From NCBI RefSeq assembly GCF_030818955.1, contig NZ_JAUTBF010000001.1, positions 2,232,001 through 2,296,000 of the forward strand: DNA of 64,000 bases. The letters are read 5' to 3'. The position numbers were made by a program, and so were the translations under genes. Shown here one piece after another: positions 28,654 to 37,756 of this stretch (the stretch's first letter is position 1; the number at the start of each line of letters is the position of its first letter). The notes beneath the pieces were generated by a model that was not told the DNA's origin, ran no database searches, and was given only the letters and a program-made list of their open reading frames with translations. Source of the DNA: Microbacterium trichothecenolyticum. Lineage in GTDB: Bacteria; Actinomycetota; Actinomycetes; Actinomycetales; Microbacteriaceae.

Positions 28654-31600
28654 TCAGTGCGCAGGCGGCGAGAACACCAGCTGCGAGGCGATGAGGCCGT
28701 GCTCGCGGCTGACGATCTGCGCGCGCCCGGGAGCGGCGCGCTCGGGCTTGACCCGGCCGATCAGCGCTCCCTCTTCCGGATTGCCGCCGAGCAGGATGCC
28801 GGTGACGCCCAGGTCGGTGAAGCGCTGGATGATCGGATCGTACGCCGCTCGGCTCGCGCCACCCGATCGCCGGGTCAGGATCACGTGCAACCCGAGGTCG
28901 CCGGCCTGGGCCAGCAGGGGCTGCAGCACCGCGAGCGGGTTGCCCTGACTGGTGGCGACGAGGTCGTAGTCATCGACGAAGATGAAGCCCTCCGCGCCCT
29001 TCCACCAGCTGCGCTCGCGCAACTGCGCGGGTGTGACGTCGGGCCCGGGAATGCGCGTGGAGAAGTACTGTGCGAGGTCGTTCATCCCGCCGGTGGCCAG
29101 ATCGTGCGACGTCAGGTAGGCGCCGAGGTAGTCGTCGGGGATCTCCCCCAGCAGCGCGCGGCGATAGTCGACGACGAAGATCTTCGCCTCGGCGGGCGTG
29201 TAGAGCCGCTGGATCTCTTTCGCCACGCCCCGCAGAAACGACGACTTGCCCATGCCCGAATCGCCGTACACGAACAGGTGCGGCTCTACGCGCGGATCGA
29301 CGCCGAACGGCGCCAGCTGCGCCTCTTCGATGCCGAGCAGCAGACGGGGGTCGCCGGGCTCGACGAGCGCGCGCACCTCGTCGAGCGTGATGCTCTCGGG
29401 CAGCAGGCGCAGCTTGGGTCCGGGCTCGCCCCGCCAGGCCGCCGTGACCTTGCCGATCATGTCGGCGACCCCGTCGGCGATCGTGGCGGGGTCGTCGGAT
29501 CCGTCGATGCGCGGCACCGACGTGAGCATCTGCAGCTTGGTCGCGCTGAGACCGCGACCGGGCTGGCCGACGGGGACGTTGGCGGCCTGCTTGCGGTCGA
29601 CGTCGGAGTCGGTCGGGTCACCCAACCGCAGCTCGAGGCGCGTCTGGACGAGGTCTTTGAGGGCAGCACGGATCTCGAGCCAGCGGTTCGCGGTCACCAC
29701 CACGTGCACGCCGAAACTGAGGCCGCGCGCGGCGATGGTCTGGATGCGGGCCTCGAGCGCCTCGAACTCCGCCCGCAGGGTCGACCAGCCGTCGACGACG
29801 AGGAACACGTCACCGAAACCGTCGTCGAGACGCCCCTCGCGCCGACGCGACCGGTACGTCTCGATCGAATCGACCGCGTTGCGGCGGAAGTACTGCTCGC
29901 GCGCGTCGAGCACGGCCTCCACCTCGGCGACCGCGCGGCGCACCGCCTCGGGCTCGGTGCGGGTGGCGACGCCGGCGATGTGCGGGTGGCGCTGCATCGC
30001 CGTGAAACCGCCGCCGCCGAAATCGAGCACGAAGAACTGCAGCTCACGCGGGCTTCCGGTCAGCGCCAGCGCCGACACCAGCGTGCGCGCCAGGGTGGAT
30101 TTGCCGCTGAGCGGAGACCCCACGATGGCGACGTGGCCTGCAGCCCCGCCGAGCGAGACCGTGAGGTGGTCGCGGCGCTGTTCGAGGGGGATGTCGACCA
30201 CGCCGATCGGAACCGTGAGGGCCCCGGCATCGCGCCAGCGGCGCGAGACGAGGCCGAGCTCCGGGTCTTCCGCGAGGTCGGGCATGAGCTCGTCGAGGGG
30301 CGCGGGCTCGGCCAGCGGCGGCAGCCACACCTGGTGCGCCTCCGGGCCGCGGTCCTTCATGCGGTCGACGGCGATCTGGAACGTGGAGCGCTTGTCGGCG
30401 ACGGGCACCGCGACGGCCTCCGGTTCGGCATCGGTGTCGTCGGCCCGTTCGTCGTCGGGCTGGACCATCGCGGTGAACACCTCGACGCGCGCGGGACCGG
30501 TGCCGGCGACATCGACCTCGTCGACGGACAGCCCGGCGGTGCCCTTCGGCCGCCCCGAGACGTACGCCGCGCGGAACTGCACGAGGTTCTCGGTGTCGCT
30601 CTTGAGGAAGCCGACGCCCGGCTCCTGCGGCAACGTGTAGGCGTCGGGAGTGCCGATGATCGTGCGCGACTCGGCGGCCGAGAAGGTGCGCAAACCGATC
30701 CGGTACGACAGGTAGGTGTCGAGTCCGCGGAGTTTTCCCTCTTCGAGGCGCTGGGATGCCAGGAGCAGATGCACGTGGAGGGAACGGCCGACGCGACCGA
30801 TGTTGAGGAAGCTGTCGACGAACTCCGGCTTGGCCGACAGCAGCTCCGAGAACTCGTCGACGACGATGAGCAGGGCGGGAAGCGGAGCGAGATCGGTGCG
30901 GCCACCGCGACGCGCCGCCTCGTACTCCCCGACGTTGGCGAAGTTGCCCGCGGCGCGCAACAGCTCCTGACGGCGGACGATCTCGCCCTGCAGGGCATCC
31001 TGGAACCGGTCGACCAGGGCCAGCTCGGCGCCGAGGTTGGTGATGACCGCCGAGACGTGCGGCATCTCGGCCATTCCGGCGAAGGTGGCACCACCCTTGA
31101 AGTCGACCAGGACGAAGTTGAGCTGCTCGGGCGAGTGCGTCATCGCCAGCGCGAGCACGAGCGTGCGCAGCACCTCGGACTTGCCCGAGCCGGTCGCTCC
31201 GACCATGACGCCGTGCGGGCCCATACCCTGGGATGCGGATTCCTTGAGGTCGAGCACGAGCGGAGTACCCGACGGCTCTTGACCGATCGGCACGCGCAGA
31301 CGGTCGCGCTCGAGGCGGGGGCTCCACGCTCGGTCGAAGTCGATCGTTCGCACATCGGGCAGGCCGAGCAGCTCGGTCAGCTCCGCCTGCCCCTGAGTGG
31401 TGGGCGCGTCGGTGACGACCATGGGTGCCGGCCGCAGCGGCATGAGCCGGCGCGCGGTCGCCTCGGCCTCGGCGATGGACATGGCATCCGGGAAGAACGT
31501 CTGCGCGCGGCCCGCACCGTCGATGAACTCCGCCGGGGCGACGATCTCCTTCGCCTCGCCGCGGCGCGAGCGGGCCGGGGCGACGGCCTCCGCGAGCGCG

Positions 31601-32655
31601 ACGCGCGCGACGGCGGGGTCGTCGAGCTCGTCCCAGCGGGTGGGCAGGTCGATGACGGTCACGCCCTGGGCGTTCTCGAGGCCTCCGAGCGAGCCGACGG
31701 CAGACACGTCGACACCGTCGACCACCAGCACCACGTGCGGGGTGACACCCCCGCCCGGCGCGAAGCGTGGACGCGACGCGAGCTGCGGCGGCAGCATGTC
31801 GACGAGCTCGTCGAGCGATGCCGAGATCATGCGTGCGGGCCCGAGACGATCCTGCACCCGCGACGACATCGCGTGCGGGAGCCACTTCACCCAGTCCCAC
31901 GCCGGCGTCTGGGCGGGCCCAGCGAGCACCGCGATGATCACGTCTTCGGGGTCGTGCAAGGTGGCCGCCGACGCCACCAACGAGCGGGCGAGGCTGCGCA
32001 CCGCCGCTTCGTCGGTACCGACGAGCTCGATGCGCGCGTAGTCGCCGAGCGGAAAGCCCAGGGGAAGCTCGCGCTGGATCTCGTGCGTGAGCATGAAGCG
32101 GTGCGCGGCGGAGGCGGCGACGGGATCGAGCTGCGCCAACGGGGGCAGCTCGGGGGCCTCGAGCGTCAGGCTGAGGGGCTGGTCGGCGACGCCGATACGG
32201 GCGAGCAGGAACGTCTCGTCGCCCGGCTGGCGCTCCCAGACGCGCGAGCGTTCCTCGGCGATGTAGGGAAGCGCGGCGGGCGCGGGCATGATCCACCCGC
32301 CGTGCCGACGCTGCTTGCGCGCGGCGACGCGCACGGTCTCGCGCAGGTCCGACAGATACGCGAGGTATTCCCGGCGGTTGCCGAGCACCTCGGCGTTCCG
32401 CTGCGCGCGCTGGCGCCACCCGTTGACCGCGACGAAGCCGAGCGACGACAACAGGAACATGCCGCCGATGAGGAAACCGGTCGGTCCGCTGTTCGAGATC
32501 GTGACCATGACGATCGCGCCCACGCTGCCGAGCATCGGCAGCAGGGAGGTCAGGATGCCGCTGCCGCCCTCGTTCGGGACCAGCTCGGGCGGCGGTTGCA
32601 GCACGATCCGCCCGTTGGGCAGCGACGGCGGGGCGATGCGCGGACCCGTGCTCAC
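28654..32655 (-). CDS. eccC: Type VII secretion ATPase EccC (FtsK/SpoIIIE type)
   Basis: Motor of the ESX membrane complex, 1333 residues. Two transmembrane helices lie near residues 35-80 (ILTSLLPMLGSVGAIVMV and FLIGGMFLLSSLGFVAVNGW), followed by three P-loop ATPase domains: Walker A GATGSGKSE (~483), GSPLSGKST (~845) and GDSGMGKSS (~1130). The first domain also has LLIVVDEFSELL as Walker B. EccC recognises WXG100 substrates through its last ATPase domain in known systems. The GTG start overlaps the stop of the FHA gene (GTGA). It is the last gene of the minus arm. Confidence 0.95.
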   Translation of the reverse strand: MSTGPRIAPPSLPNGRIVLQPPPELVPNEGGSGILTSLLPMLGSVGAIVMVTISNSGPTGFLIGGMFLLSSLGFVAVNGWRQRAQRNAEVLGNRREYLAYLSDLRETVRVAARKQRRHGGWIMPAPAALPYIAEERSRVWERQPGDETFLLARIGVADQPLSLTLEAPELPPLAQLDPVAASAAHRFMLTHEIQRELPLGFPLGDYARIELVGTDEAAVRSLARSLVASAATLHDPEDVIIAVLAGPAQTPAWDWVKWLPHAMSSRVQDRLGPARMISASLDELVDMLPPQLASRPRFAPGGGVTPHVVLVVDGVDVSAVGSLGGLENAQGVTVIDLPTRWDELDDPAVARVALAEAVAPARSRRGEAKEIVAPAEFIDGAGRAQTFFPDAMSIAEAEATARRLMPLRPAPMVVTDAPTTQGQAELTELLGLPDVRTIDFDRAWSPRLERDRLRVPIGQEPSGTPLVLDLKESASQGMGPHGVMVGATGSGKSEVLRTLVLALAMTHSPEQLNFVLVDFKGGATFAGMAEMPHVSAVITNLGAELALVDRFQDALQGEIVRRQELLRAAGNFANVGEYEAARRGGRTDLAPLPALLIVVDEFSELLSAKPEFVDSFLNIGRVGRSLHVHLLLASQRLEEGKLRGLDTYLSYRIGLRTFSAAESRTIIGTPDAYTLPQEPGVGFLKSDTENLVQFRAAYVSGRPKGTAGLSVDEVDVAGTGPARVEVFTAMVQPDDERADDTDAEPEAVAVPVADKRSTFQIAVDRMKDRGPEAHQVWLPPLAEPAPLDELMPDLAEDPELGLVSRRWRDAGALTVPIGVVDIPLEQRRDHLTVSLGGAAGHVAIVGSPLSGKSTLARTLVSALALTGSPRELQFFVLDFGGGGFTAMQRHPHIAGVATRTEPEAVRRAVAEVEAVLDAREQYFRRNAVDSIETYRSRRREGRLDDGFGDVFLVVDGWSTLRAEFEALEARIQTIAARGLSFGVHVVVTANRWLEIRAALKDLVQTRLELRLGDPTDSDVDRKQAANVPVGQPGRGLSATKLQMLTSVPRIDGSDDPATIADGVADMIGKVTAAWRGEPGPKLRLLPESITLDEVRALVEPGDPRLLLGIEEAQLAPFGVDPRVEPHLFVYGDSGMGKSSFLRGVAKEIQRLYTPAEAKIFVVDYRRALLGEIPDDYLGAYLTSHDLATGGMNDLAQYFSTRIPGPDVTPAQLRERSWWKGAEGFIFVDDYDLVATSQGNPLAVLQPLLAQAGDLGLHVILTRRSGGASRAAYDPIIQRFTDLGVTGILLGGNPEEGALIGRVKPERAAPGRAQIVSREHGLIASQLVFSPPAH

Positions 32656-33671
32656 GCGGGACCTCCGATCAGACGGCTGAGGGTGAACACGCGCTCGCCG
32701 AGGCGCACGCGCGTGCCGTCCTCGAGCAGCGTGCGCGCGCCGGGGGGCAGCGGGTGGAGGACGCCGTCGTCGTCGATGAGCTCGGAGCCGTTCGTCGAAC
32801 CGGCGTCGATGACCCACGCGGTCTCGCCGTCGTGCTCGAGACGCAGGTGCGTCTTCGACACGAGACGGTCGGGGTCGTCCACCGCGACGAGAACGTCGCC
32901 GGGCTGATCCGCGACGGGGGCGCGACCGAAGTTGACACTCGCGGGCAGGTCGAACTGCGCCCGCTGACCCGTGTCGAAGACGACGAGCATCTGCATCCCC
33001 CCGACGCGGGGCACGGCCCCTGCCTGCGGAGCGGCAGGGTGCGCATCGGCCACGGCTTCGGGCACCACCGCTGCCGGGCGCGCGCCGGCCGACGTCGGCG
33101 CCTCGATCGCGATGATCGGGGAGTCCCATTCCGGGGCGGGAGGAAGAGACGCCGCGGAGGCGGAGACCCGCAGGGGCTCGCGCGGCGACGCCGGGCGAGC
33201 ATGGACCGTGGGCTCCGACAGGGCGGCGGAGTCATCGGCATCCGGGATTTTCTGCCCGCGCGGGACGAACACCAGGATCGTTCCCGCAGCGCGATCGGCC
33301 CACGAGCGCCGACGACCCGAACGGTCGAACGCCGCGGAGGCGACGACGACCCACGCCCCCGCGACGAACACGAGCCCCCCGAGCACGACGAGCATTCCGC
33401 GCACGAACGCGCGCCCGGCACCGGGCACCAGCGGCGCGTCCACCCGTGACGTGCGCAGACCGAAGAGCAGGGCGCCCGGGGTGCGGCCGCTGCGCGCCTG
33501 CAGGATCCACAGCCCCAGCAGGACCTCGGCACCGACCGCGCCCGCGAGCACCGGGGAACCGAGCAGGAAGGCCGCGCCCGCGGCGATGACCACGAGGGCC
33601 GCATCGACGCTGAAAGCACCCACACGCACCCCCACGGCCGCGGGCGCACCGAGAGGCGACGTCTGCGTCAT
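32652..33671 (-). CDS. RDD-domain membrane protein with C-terminal FHA domain
   Basis: 339 residues. The N-terminal half is an RDD-type membrane region of about four hydrophobic segments ending in RSWADRAAGTILV; a Pro/Ala-rich linker follows; residues ~245-335 form an FHA domain with NFGRAP, VSKTHLRLEHD and DAGSTNGSELI, the residues that bind phosphothreonine. The ATG overlaps the eccD1 stop (ATGA), and its own stop overlaps eccC. FHA proteins often accompany actinobacterial ESX loci and may link phospho-signalling to secretion. The role is inferred from context. Confidence 0.85.
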   Translation of the reverse strand: MTQTSPLGAPAAVGVRVGAFSVDAALVVIAAGAAFLLGSPVLAGAVGAEVLLGLWILQARSGRTPGALLFGLRTSRVDAPLVPGAGRAFVRGMLVVLGGLVFVAGAWVVVASAAFDRSGRRRSWADRAAGTILVFVPRGQKIPDADDSAALSEPTVHARPASPREPLRVSASAASLPPAPEWDSPIIAIEAPTSAGARPAAVVPEAVADAHPAAPQAGAVPRVGGMQMLVVFDTGQRAQFDLPASVNFGRAPVADQPGDVLVAVDDPDRLVSKTHLRLEHDGETAWVIDAGSTNGSELIDDDGVLHPLPPGARTLLEDGTRVRLGERVFTLSRLIGGPA

Positions 33672-35029
33672 GTCGCCATCATCGCACGCGCGATCTCCAC
33701 TCCTCCGGCGGCGAGCATGCCCGCCGGAAGCGACAGCGCCGTCGCGAGCGCCTCGATCACATCGCCGGTGCGCGACCAGCCGAGGGAGCGGAACCCGCGT
33801 CCGATCGGCACCGTGAGCAACGCGCACCCCAGACCCACCGCGAGGCAGACGCCGGCGACGATCACGAGCAGTCCCGAGGTGACGGCGGGAAGCAGCGCCA
33901 CCAGCACCGCGGCGACGACCACCGCGGCCCCCGACCGCTCGACCCAGCGCAAGAAGGGCACGGTGCTCTTGCGCGACCCGAGCAGCAGCGACAGCACCAC
34001 AGTGGATGCCAGGGCGATACGACCACCGAGGATGACGGGGTCGTCGCCGGGGAACGACGGCAGCGCGGTGAACGCGCTCGCGGCTCCGGCGGTCACGAGC
34101 ATGACCACCCCCACGGTGAGCCGCGCCGCGGAGCGTTCGACGAGGGCGTCGGCGTCGGCGGCGTCGATCGTGCGCACCTCGTCGGGGAGGCTCTGTCGTA
34201 CGGTCCACCGCGTCGTCTGGAAGCGGGCGTAGTCGACGAACGTGCCCGGGGCGACGTCGACGAGACTGGCCTGCAGCACCCGCTGCGCGATCGGGACGAT
34301 CCCGAGGGTCACGGCGGCGGGCGCCGTCGCGTCGAGGTGAAGGAGCAGACCGAGACCCCAGATCGCCGCCAGCACCGCGGCCACGATGGCGGCCGTGCGC
34401 CCCTGGGCGCGAAGCGCCGCGGTGGCACCGAGAACGCCCGTCACCCCGGCCACGACGGAGCCGCTGAGCAGCCCGGTGAACACGGCCACCAGGGCCGACG
34501 ACGCCGGCAGGTCGGGCACGAGGGCGGCGCCGCCGCCGAAGGCGAGCGCCACGAGGCAGGCGACGGGGACGAGCGTCGCCGTCCGATCGCGCACGGCCAC
34601 CGAGAACACCGCCGCCGACGCGAGCGCCGCGGCGAGGGCGATGAAGGCGACCGGCACACGCACGGGCGCCGTAAGAGCGTCGCCGCCGAGCAGACGGAGC
34701 AGGGCCAGGATGCCGCCCCCCACCGCCAGCGCTGCCCACGCCGCCGGGACGCGGCGGGCGACGTTCGGCGACTCGGGGGGCTCCGCCGCCGCGCCGGAGG
34801 ACGCCGACGGGTCGACGAGGACGAGGACGACCCCGTCGTCGAGGGAGCGCATCGTGGTGGCGCGATCGATCTCGCGACCGGCCACTCCCACGATGCGGAT
34901 GCCGTCCGGGGAGACGGCAGCGGCACGCAGCACATCGTCGACAGACGCGTGAAGGGGGACGACGAGGTCGTACCGTGACGCGCCGTCGACGAGCGCAACG
35001 CGTCGCCCGTGCACCACCTCAGCGCTCAA
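33668..35029 (-). CDS. eccD: Type VII secretion membrane protein EccD (copy 1)
   Basis: Forms the membrane core of the ESX complex. 453 residues: an N-terminal ubiquitin-like domain (RVALVDGASRYDLVVPLHAS, through ~residue 75) and then about eleven transmembrane helices. No ATG lies near the right place; the TTG at 35029, five bases after GAGGGGG, is chosen because it includes the whole ubiquitin-like domain; a GTG shortly downstream is an alternative. It is the first gene of the minus arm, divergent from the WXG100 genes. A second, clearly different EccD is at 40003. Confidence 0.8.
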   Translation of the reverse strand: MSAEVVHGRRVALVDGASRYDLVVPLHASVDDVLRAAAVSPDGIRIVGVAGREIDRATTMRSLDDGVVLVLVDPSASSGAAAEPPESPNVARRVPAAWAALAVGGGILALLRLLGGDALTAPVRVPVAFIALAAALASAAVFSVAVRDRTATLVPVACLVALAFGGGAALVPDLPASSALVAVFTGLLSGSVVAGVTGVLGATAALRAQGRTAAIVAAVLAAIWGLGLLLHLDATAPAAVTLGIVPIAQRVLQASLVDVAPGTFVDYARFQTTRWTVRQSLPDEVRTIDAADADALVERSAARLTVGVVMLVTAGAASAFTALPSFPGDDPVILGGRIALASTVVLSLLLGSRKSTVPFLRWVERSGAAVVVAAVLVALLPAVTSGLLVIVAGVCLAVGLGCALLTVPIGRGFRSLGWSRTGDVIEALATALSLPAGMLAAGGVEIARAMMAT

Positions 35030-35130
35030 CGGTCCCCCTCGTTCTCGCCGTACGCCCACCCCGGAGGGCGCGCGAACCGCACCAGCGTAGCCGTCCCGCG
35101 ACCGCGCCGTCGCCTGCCTGTGGACGGCTG

Positions 35131-35156
35131 CGAAGATGAGAATTTTGTCATCTTCG
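35131..35156. promoter_or_regulatory. 26-bp perfect dyad in the divergent T7SS promoter region
   Basis: CGAAGATGA (35131-35139) and its exact reverse complement (35148-35156) flank an 8-nt AT-rich centre. It sits 16 bp upstream of the -35 of the esx promoter, between the two arms of the secretion locus, as expected of an activator or repressor site. Confidence 0.55.
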
Positions 35157-35172
35157 AGTTTGCGCAAGAGGG

Positions 35173-35201
35173 TTGATGCCTCCGTGCGCGTTACGTACAT
35201 T
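35173..35201 (+). promoter_or_regulatory. Promoter of the WXG100/T7SS plus arm
   Basis: -35 TTGATG (35173-35178) and -10 TACATT (35196-35201) with an optimal 17-bp spacer, 113 bp before the first WXG100 start codon. It is one of the best promoter matches in the window. Confidence 0.6.
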
Positions 35202-35314
35202 CGTGAGGTCGGTGGGGGGCTCCGGTTCCTCAGCGATCCCGCGCACGGGTTCCCCCGCGCGTGAAGACCGATCCGCAACGCCCGGGCGCGCGGAGGAACA
35301 ACGAGGAGACAGAC

Positions 35315-35626
35315 GTGGCAGATCTCATCGCCGCCCAGGAGGGTGCGCTTCGTCGTGGGGCCGAGGCGGTCAACACCGCGAAGTCGGGTATCGACGAGCA
35401 GGTCCGAAAGGTGCGCAGCGAGCTCGACCAGGTGTCGGGCTTCTGGACCGGCGCCGCCGCCGGTTCGTACACGCAGCTCATGCAGCGCTGGAACGAAGAG
35501 ACGACGAAGCTCAACAACGTGCTCGTCACGCTCGAAGACGCCCTGCGCGGCACCGAGCGCGACCAGGCGGCCTCGGAAGAGTCGCACCAGCAGACCATCG
35601 GCAACCTGGGCTCGCTGCTCGGCTGA
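35315..35626 (+). CDS. WXG100 protein, EsxB-like (pair 1)
   Basis: Small secreted helical-hairpin protein, 103 residues, with the W-x-G turn at W44-T-G46. It probably forms a heterodimer with the 95-residue WXG100 protein encoded 29 bp downstream and leaves the cell through the ESX channel. The GTG start is preceded by GAGGAG at good spacing; an upstream in-frame ATG adds a charged, non-family N-terminus and is rejected. It lacks a C-terminal YxxxD signal, which its partner carries. It ends GNLGSLLG, almost the same as the paralogue at 39281. Confidence 0.9.
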   Translation: MADLIAAQEGALRRGAEAVNTAKSGIDEQVRKVRSELDQVSGFWTGAAAGSYTQLMQRWNEETTKLNNVLVTLEDALRGTERDQAASEESHQQTIGNLGSLLG

Positions 35627-35655
35627 CCCCGCTCGACACGAAAGAAGGAACTCTC

Positions 35656-35943
35656 ATGCAGTCCATGTCCGTTCGTCCCGAGCAGGTCATCGCGCTCTCC
35701 GGTCAGATCCGCAATGGCGCCGCCGGCATCCGCACCCGTCTCGACGAGCTCGAGTCGCAGGTCAACGCGCTGCGCTCCTCGTGGGACGGCGAAGCGCAGG
35801 TCGCGTACGACCAGGCACAGGCCCAGTGGACCCAGTCGCTCACGCGCTTGAACGAGCTGCTCCAGCAGATCGCCGGCAAGACCGACGAGATCGCCCAGGG
35901 CTACACCTCGACCGACAAGTCCGCCGCCGGCCGCTTCGCCTGA
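35656..35943 (+). CDS. WXG100 protein, EsxA-like (pair 1), with YxxxD signal
   Basis: 95-residue WXG100 protein with the turn W43-D-G45 and the secretion motif Y83-T-S-T-D87 in the tail, followed by KSAAGRFA. GAAGGAA precedes the ATG. Partner of the preceding protein. The 95-residue paralogue at 39600 has W43 and Y83/D87 at the same positions, so the two pairs arose by duplication. A strong hairpin follows the stop codon. Confidence 0.92.
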   Translation: MQSMSVRPEQVIALSGQIRNGAAGIRTRLDELESQVNALRSSWDGEAQVAYDQAQAQWTQSLTRLNELLQQIAGKTDEIAQGYTSTDKSAAGRFA

Positions 35944-35951
35944 GTCGGCTC

Positions 35952-35983
35952 GAGCCGGCGGTCGCTGCGGCGATCGCCGGCTC
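35952..35983 (+). terminator. Hairpin after WXG100 pair 1
   Basis: Perfect 9-bp stem GAGCCGGCG (35952-35960 with 35975-35983) followed by TTT, nine bases after the stop codon. Since further T7SS genes follow in the same direction, it probably gives partial termination or mRNA protection, so that WXG100 proteins exceed the machinery. Confidence 0.65.
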
Positions 35984-36065
35984 TTTCGACCCCACCGGCC
36001 ACCCCCACATCATTTTGCCGGCGCTTCGGCGTCTCCGGTTGCGTTCGTCGATCGCGGAGAAACGA

Positions 36066-36464
36066 GTGATCCCCATGAACCAGTTCATCAGCCTCGACGG
36101 CGAGGTCGTACAGCACAACCTGTCGCTCATCGCCCAGGTGCACGACGAGGTCGCTCTCTCCGCGGTGGACGACGTACAAGGCAACCGCGTCGGCGAGGTG
36201 GCCGGGGCATACACCGATCACCTCGATTCGCGGGCATCGGAGCTGCAAGCCCGCGTCGATCTCATCCTCGCCTACGTGCGAAAGCACGCCGATGCGCTGA
36301 CCCAGGCCGTCGCCGCTCTGCAGGAGAGCGATGCGCTCAACGCGACCGACGCCCAGCAGACCCTCTCGCTCGTCGAGACCGCATCGCGACCGCCCGCCGA
36401 CCTGGGCGCCAGCGCCGGGGGTTCCGGCGGAGCCCGGTCCGCGCTGCGCGGGATCCAGCCGTGA
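36066..36464 (+). CDS. Small helical T7SS-associated protein
   Basis: 132 residues, not recognised as a named family. It is predicted largely helical (EVVQHNLSLIAQVHDEV, ASELQARVDLILAYVRKHAD, ALTQAVAALQES), with a Gly/Ser-rich tail, size and helicity being like WXG100 or EspC/YeaF-type ESX partners, but no W-x-G turn is present. The GTG start is six bases after GGAG; an ATG nine bases later lacks such spacing. Its stop overlaps the mycosin start (GTGA), so it is co-translated with secretion components. Possible substrate or chaperone. Confidence 0.7.
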   Translation: MIPMNQFISLDGEVVQHNLSLIAQVHDEVALSAVDDVQGNRVGEVAGAYTDHLDSRASELQARVDLILAYVRKHADALTQAVAALQESDALNATDAQQTLSLVETASRPPADLGASAGGSGGARSALRGIQP

Positions 36465-37756
36465 GGCGCCGCCGACTCGGTCGGTGCGCCGTCGCCGGGG
36501 CGATGGCCGCCGCGCTGCTGGTCGGATCGGTGCCGTCCGCCGCGTTCGCCCTCGACACCGACGCGGAGTTCTGGGCGAACGCCTACGGGGTCGAGACGGC
36601 GCACGCAGCCGGGCTCACCGGCGCCGGGGTGAAGATCGCCGTGATCGACAAGCAGATCAACCCCGCTCTCCCGGTGTTCGCGGGCCGGAATCTCACGGTG
36701 TCCGACATGCAGGTCTGCAAGACGCCGACGAGTGCCGTGTCCGACGTCGCAACCTCAGACTCCCGCCACGGCTCCTTGATGGCCGCTCTGATCATCGGCA
36801 ACGGACAAGGCCCCGGCTCGATCAAGGGCATGGCGCCCGACGCCGATATCACCTTCTACGGATACGGCCCGTCCGACAGCGGAACCTGTCGCCCCAACAC
36901 CGATCTCGAGATCTCGACCTTCGGCTATCTGGTGAAGACGGCCGTCGACGACGGCGCGGAGATCATCACGACCTCGGTCACGACCGGCGCCGACGAGAGA
37001 GACGCGTCCGCCATCGCCTACGCGCTGGCACGCGGGGTCGTCATCATCACCGCGGAGCCGAACGCCGACATCCTGGCCGACATGGAGACCGACATCGGAG
37101 GGATGAACGGCGTCGTGGCGGCCTCCATGATCGACCCGAACGGCGATCTTCAGAAAGACAACACGGGCGCGGCCTTCGTCATCCCGCAGACGACGGTGGT
37201 GGCGGCGGGGAGCATCTTCCCGTCTGCCGGGATCGACGGGGACTGGAACACCGCGGCTCGCACCGGCGGATCGTCGCTGGCTGCCCCCCTGGTGGCCGGG
37301 ATGCTCGCGCTCGCCGCCCAGAAAACGCCGCAGGCCACGGGGAACCAACTCGTGCAGGCGTTGCTGGCGACGACCAACGCGTCTGTTCACGAGCCCACGC
37401 GCACCGAAGATGGCTACGGCTACGGAGCTGCGTGGCTGCCGACGCTGTTGAGCGTCGACCCGACCCAGTTCCCCGACGTATCGCCCCTGATGGGCGAGTC
37501 CGCCGGCAAGACCGTGAGCTTCCCGACGCAGGAGCAGATCGACACGGCCGAGGCCGAGGGCTTCGTGCCGACGCCGGCACCGGGGAAGTTCTTCGACCTC
37601 TACGAGGATTCGGCGGAGCCGGTCGGCTTCGACGTGATGTCGCTGGTGCCGTGGGTCGTCGGGGGCATCGTCGTCCTCGTTCTGATCGGCGCGGCCATCA
37701 CGCTGATCGTCGTCATCACCCAGCGCCGCAAGACGGGGAAGGGACGCACCTCATGA
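36461..37756 (+). CDS. Diverged mycosin-like subtilase (copy 1)
   Basis: 431 residues: signal peptide (to AAFA, ~30), S8 peptidase domain, Pro-containing spacer and one C-terminal transmembrane helix (~395-420), the layout of MycP, the protease anchored at the ESX complex. The triad is present: D63 (VIDKQ), H103 (SRHGS) and S272 (GGSSLAAP). The oxyanion-hole region, normally AAGN, reads TAEPN with Asn at 201, so the geometry there may differ. The first motif VIDKQIN also departs from the usual VIDTGV. GTG overlaps the previous stop, and its own stop overlaps the next start. Confidence 0.82.
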   Translation: MRRRRLGRCAVAGAMAAALLVGSVPSAAFALDTDAEFWANAYGVETAHAAGLTGAGVKIAVIDKQINPALPVFAGRNLTVSDMQVCKTPTSAVSDVATSDSRHGSLMAALIIGNGQGPGSIKGMAPDADITFYGYGPSDSGTCRPNTDLEISTFGYLVKTAVDDGAEIITTSVTTGADERDASAIAYALARGVVIITAEPNADILADMETDIGGMNGVVAASMIDPNGDLQKDNTGAAFVIPQTTVVAAGSIFPSAGIDGDWNTAARTGGSSLAAPLVAGMLALAAQKTPQATGNQLVQALLATTNASVHEPTRTEDGYGYGAAWLPTLLSVDPTQFPDVSPLMGESAGKTVSFPTQEQIDTAEAEGFVPTPAPGKFFDLYEDSAEPVGFDVMSLVPWVVGGIVVLVLIGAAITLIVVITQRRKTGKGRTS

